Of a DNA stretch of 15,544 nucleotides, positions 14,901 through 15,544 are shown piece after piece. The position numbers and the translations under genes are program-made. Location: NCBI GenBank assembly GCA_002373045.1, contig DFHU01000007.1:68156-83699 (forward strand). Reading direction: 5' to 3'. The stretch comes from Pseudoselenomonas ruminantium (lineage in GTDB: Bacteria; Bacillota; Negativicutes; Selenomonadales; Selenomonadaceae). The notes beneath the pieces are model-generated. The model made no database searches, was not told the origin of the DNA, and saw only the letters and a program-made list of their open reading frames with translations. How positions within the stretch are numbered: position 1 is the stretch's first letter; the number at the start of each line of letters is the position of its first letter.

Positions 14901-15495
14901 TCTCGACCATGTACTGGCTTCCGGCGAAGATGTAAATGTACTGGTATTTGATACTGAAGTTTACTCCAACACCGGCGGTCAGGCGTCCAAGGCTACTCCG
15001 GCTGCGGCTATCGCTCAGTTCGCGGCTGCCGGCAAGAAGACGAAGAAGAAGGATCTTGGCATGATGGCCAAGTCCTACGGCTATGTCTATGTCGCACAGG
15101 TCGCTATGGGCGCTGACCACAACCAGCTTATGAAGGCTATCACGGAAGCAGAGGCTTATCATGGCCCGTCCCTGATTATCGCTTATGCACCGTGCATCAA
15201 CCACGGTATCCGCAAGGGGATGGGCAACAGCCAGCTCGAAGCAAAACTGGCTGTGGAATGCGGCTACTGGGTCAACTACCGTTACAACCCGCAGCTCGTG
15301 GGCACGGACAAGAACCCGTTCAGCCTCGATTCCAAGGAACCGAACTTCGATAAGTTCCAGGAATTCCTGATGGGCGAAAACCGTTACATCAACCTCCAGC
15401 GCTCCTTCCCGGAAGCTGCAGAGGCACTCTTTGAAAAGACCCAGAACGATGCTAAGAGCCGTTATGAAGGCTACAAGGTACTCGCTGGCAAATAA
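11971..15495 (+). CDS. nifJ: Pyruvate:ferredoxin (flavodoxin) oxidoreductase
   Basis: This 1174-residue single-chain enzyme oxidatively decarboxylates pyruvate with CoA to acetyl-CoA and CO2, passing electrons to ferredoxin or flavodoxin in the cytosol. YPITPSSPMAEH carries Thr31; Glu64 and Arg114 also fall where the Desulfovibrio africanus enzyme has its TPP and pyruvate contacts. Two ferredoxin-type 4Fe-4S motifs occur at Cys691/694/697/701 and Cys745/748/751/755. The cluster next to TPP is bound by Cys813/816 (CAGCGE), Cys841 (NATGCSS) and Cys1075 (YAPCINHG). The TPP/Mg motif GDGWAYDIG starts at 966 and continues to DTEVYSNTGGQ. All ligands are present, so it should be active. Codon use is strongly biased, which points to high expression, as expected for a central step in fermentation. 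It is a single-gene transcription unit. Confidence 0.97.
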   Translation: MSKKMKTMDGNQAAAYISYAFTDVAAIYPITPSSPMAEHVDEDAAKGRTNLFGQKVRVIELQSEAGAAGAVHGSLQAGALTTTYTASQGFLLMIPNLYKVAGELLPGVFHVSARALAANSLNIFGDHQDVMAARQTGCAMLCEASVQEVMDLAAVAHLVAIKGRVPFINFFDGFRTSHEIQKIEVVDYDDLGKILDWEAVKEFRRRALNPDHPVIRGTAQNPDVYFQEREASNKYYEALPELVEEAMADLAKITGREHHLFDYYGAKDADRIIIAMGSVCQAVQETVDYLNKQGEKVGLMSVHLYRPFSIKHFFQFMPKTVKKVAVLDHTKEPGSLGEPLYLDVKSAFYDSELSPIIVGGRFGLGGKDTTPDQIFAVFEELKKDAPLDGFTIGIDDDVTHTSLTPVMSDVNLTPEGTTACKFWGLGSDGTVGANKSAIKIIGDKTDMYAQAYFAYDSKKSGGITMSHLRFGKQPITSPYLINNADFISCSQQSYVYKYDLLAGLKKGGKFLLNTVWSDADLDKHLPAAMKRYIAKNEIEFYTVNAVDIAKELGLGGRFNMVMQSAFFKIAAIIPLETAVGYLKDAVVKSYGKKGEKVVNMNNGAIDKGIEALHKVDVPASWADAADDAVEKKDVPAFVTEIQEVMNRQEGDKLPVSKFADDMVDGTFPVGGAAYEKRGTAINVPVWNTDKCIGCNQCSYVCPHAAIRPVLTTEEELKNAPEGFPSKQTKAIKDYHFTVAVSTMDCLGCGNCAQVCPVKALDMKPLDDELKAQQKFFDYGVDAKKVAPKKNPMKKTTVLGSQFEQPLLEFSGACAGCGETPYAKLLTQLFGDRMMVANATGCSSIWGGSAPAMPYTKNHKGHGPAWANSLFEDNAEFGLGMFLGTKSVRDALAADAKAAVEAGKGSDELKAALTEWVDNMNEGEGSRERADKLTALLEAEKGSDECLNKLYDNKDYFVKRSQWILGGDGWAYDIGYGGLDHVLASGEDVNVLVFDTEVYSNTGGQASKATPAAAIAQFAAAGKKTKKKDLGMMAKSYGYVYVAQVAMGADHNQLMKAITEAEAYHGPSLIIAYAPCINHGIRKGMGNSQLEAKLAVECGYWVNYRYNPQLVGTDKNPFSLDSKEPNFDKFQEFLMGENRYINLQRSFPEAAEALFEKTQNDAKSRYEGYKVLAGK

Positions 15496-15521
15496 TATGC
15501 GGTAATCTGCTGCACGTAAGT

Positions 15522-15544
15522 AAAAAGGGGCTGTTGCATGAGTG
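15522..15544 (+). terminator. Probable left half of the nifJ terminator, cut by the window end
   Basis: After the stop codon the sequence A5-GGGGCTGTTGCA-TGAG-TG looks like a left arm, a TGAG loop and the first two bases of a right arm that would continue CAACAGCCCC plus T residues. The right arm is outside the window. The alternative is a new gene starting at ATG 15538 with AAAAGGGG as its ribosome binding site. Confidence 0.45.

Noticed and set aside
12280..15204. A 974-codon open frame on the minus strand inside nifJ
   Set aside because: It lies fully antisense to a gene with every expected cofactor ligand. Strong codon bias in nifJ avoids the codons that would create antisense stops, which explains its length. 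Its translation resembles no protein family I know.

Overview
The window most likely comes from a diderm Firmicute of the class Negativicutes, probably a Selenomonas-like member of the Selenomonadaceae. This is inferred from the combination of Firmicute-style signals (strong purine-rich ribosome binding sites, a TTG start, tight overlapping operons, intrinsic terminators) with a full-length type V autotransporter that needs an outer membrane, and from anaerobic metabolism (a single-chain pyruvate:ferredoxin oxidoreductase and cobalamin synthesis). No sequence search was possible, so the genus is a judgement.

Layout. Positions 1-870 are an AT-rich, decayed accessory segment. It holds the 3' end of a gene cut by the window edge, an overlapping 60-codon gene, an intrinsic terminator, and what looks like a frameshifted DUF2513-type phage gene. 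An 18-base near-perfect direct repeat lies at the window edge and at 844-861. A good promoter at 872-901 then drives a tightly overlapping five-gene operon (954-5796): PduX-type L-threonine kinase, cobyrinate a,c-diamide synthase, L-threonine-phosphate decarboxylase, a CobC-type histidine phosphatase with a TTG start, and a GalE-like NAD-dependent epimerase. The kinase and decarboxylase are consecutive steps making aminopropanol phosphate for the nucleotide loop of B12. The amidase works on the corrin ring, and the phosphatase is a late nucleotide-loop enzyme.

Positions 5835-6882 hold the ribosomal protein operon rplM-rpsI (L13, S9), with its own promoter, a structured leader of about 100 nt and a strong terminator. 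tRNA-Pro(CGG) follows at 6962-7038 with a consensus promoter and its own terminator. That terminator is shared with, or faces, a convergent minus-strand gene for a 94-residue protein of unknown function.

Positions 7646-11707 encode a 1212-residue autotransporter and a 119-residue secreted protein of unknown function. The autotransporter has a signal peptide, an HExxHxxG metallopeptidase-like head, a beta-rich passenger and a C-terminal 12-strand-type barrel. A terminator and a near-consensus promoter separate them from nifJ (11971-15495), an 1174-residue pyruvate:ferredoxin oxidoreductase with all expected cofactor ligands. The window ends in what is probably the left arm of the nifJ terminator.

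The housekeeping genes are ordinary. The parts most worth a second look are the autotransporter with its unusual putative zinc motif, mosaic base composition and small secreted neighbour, and the eroded mobile-element segment directly abutting the B12 operon promoter. I did not find convincing evidence for a wholly new multi-gene system.
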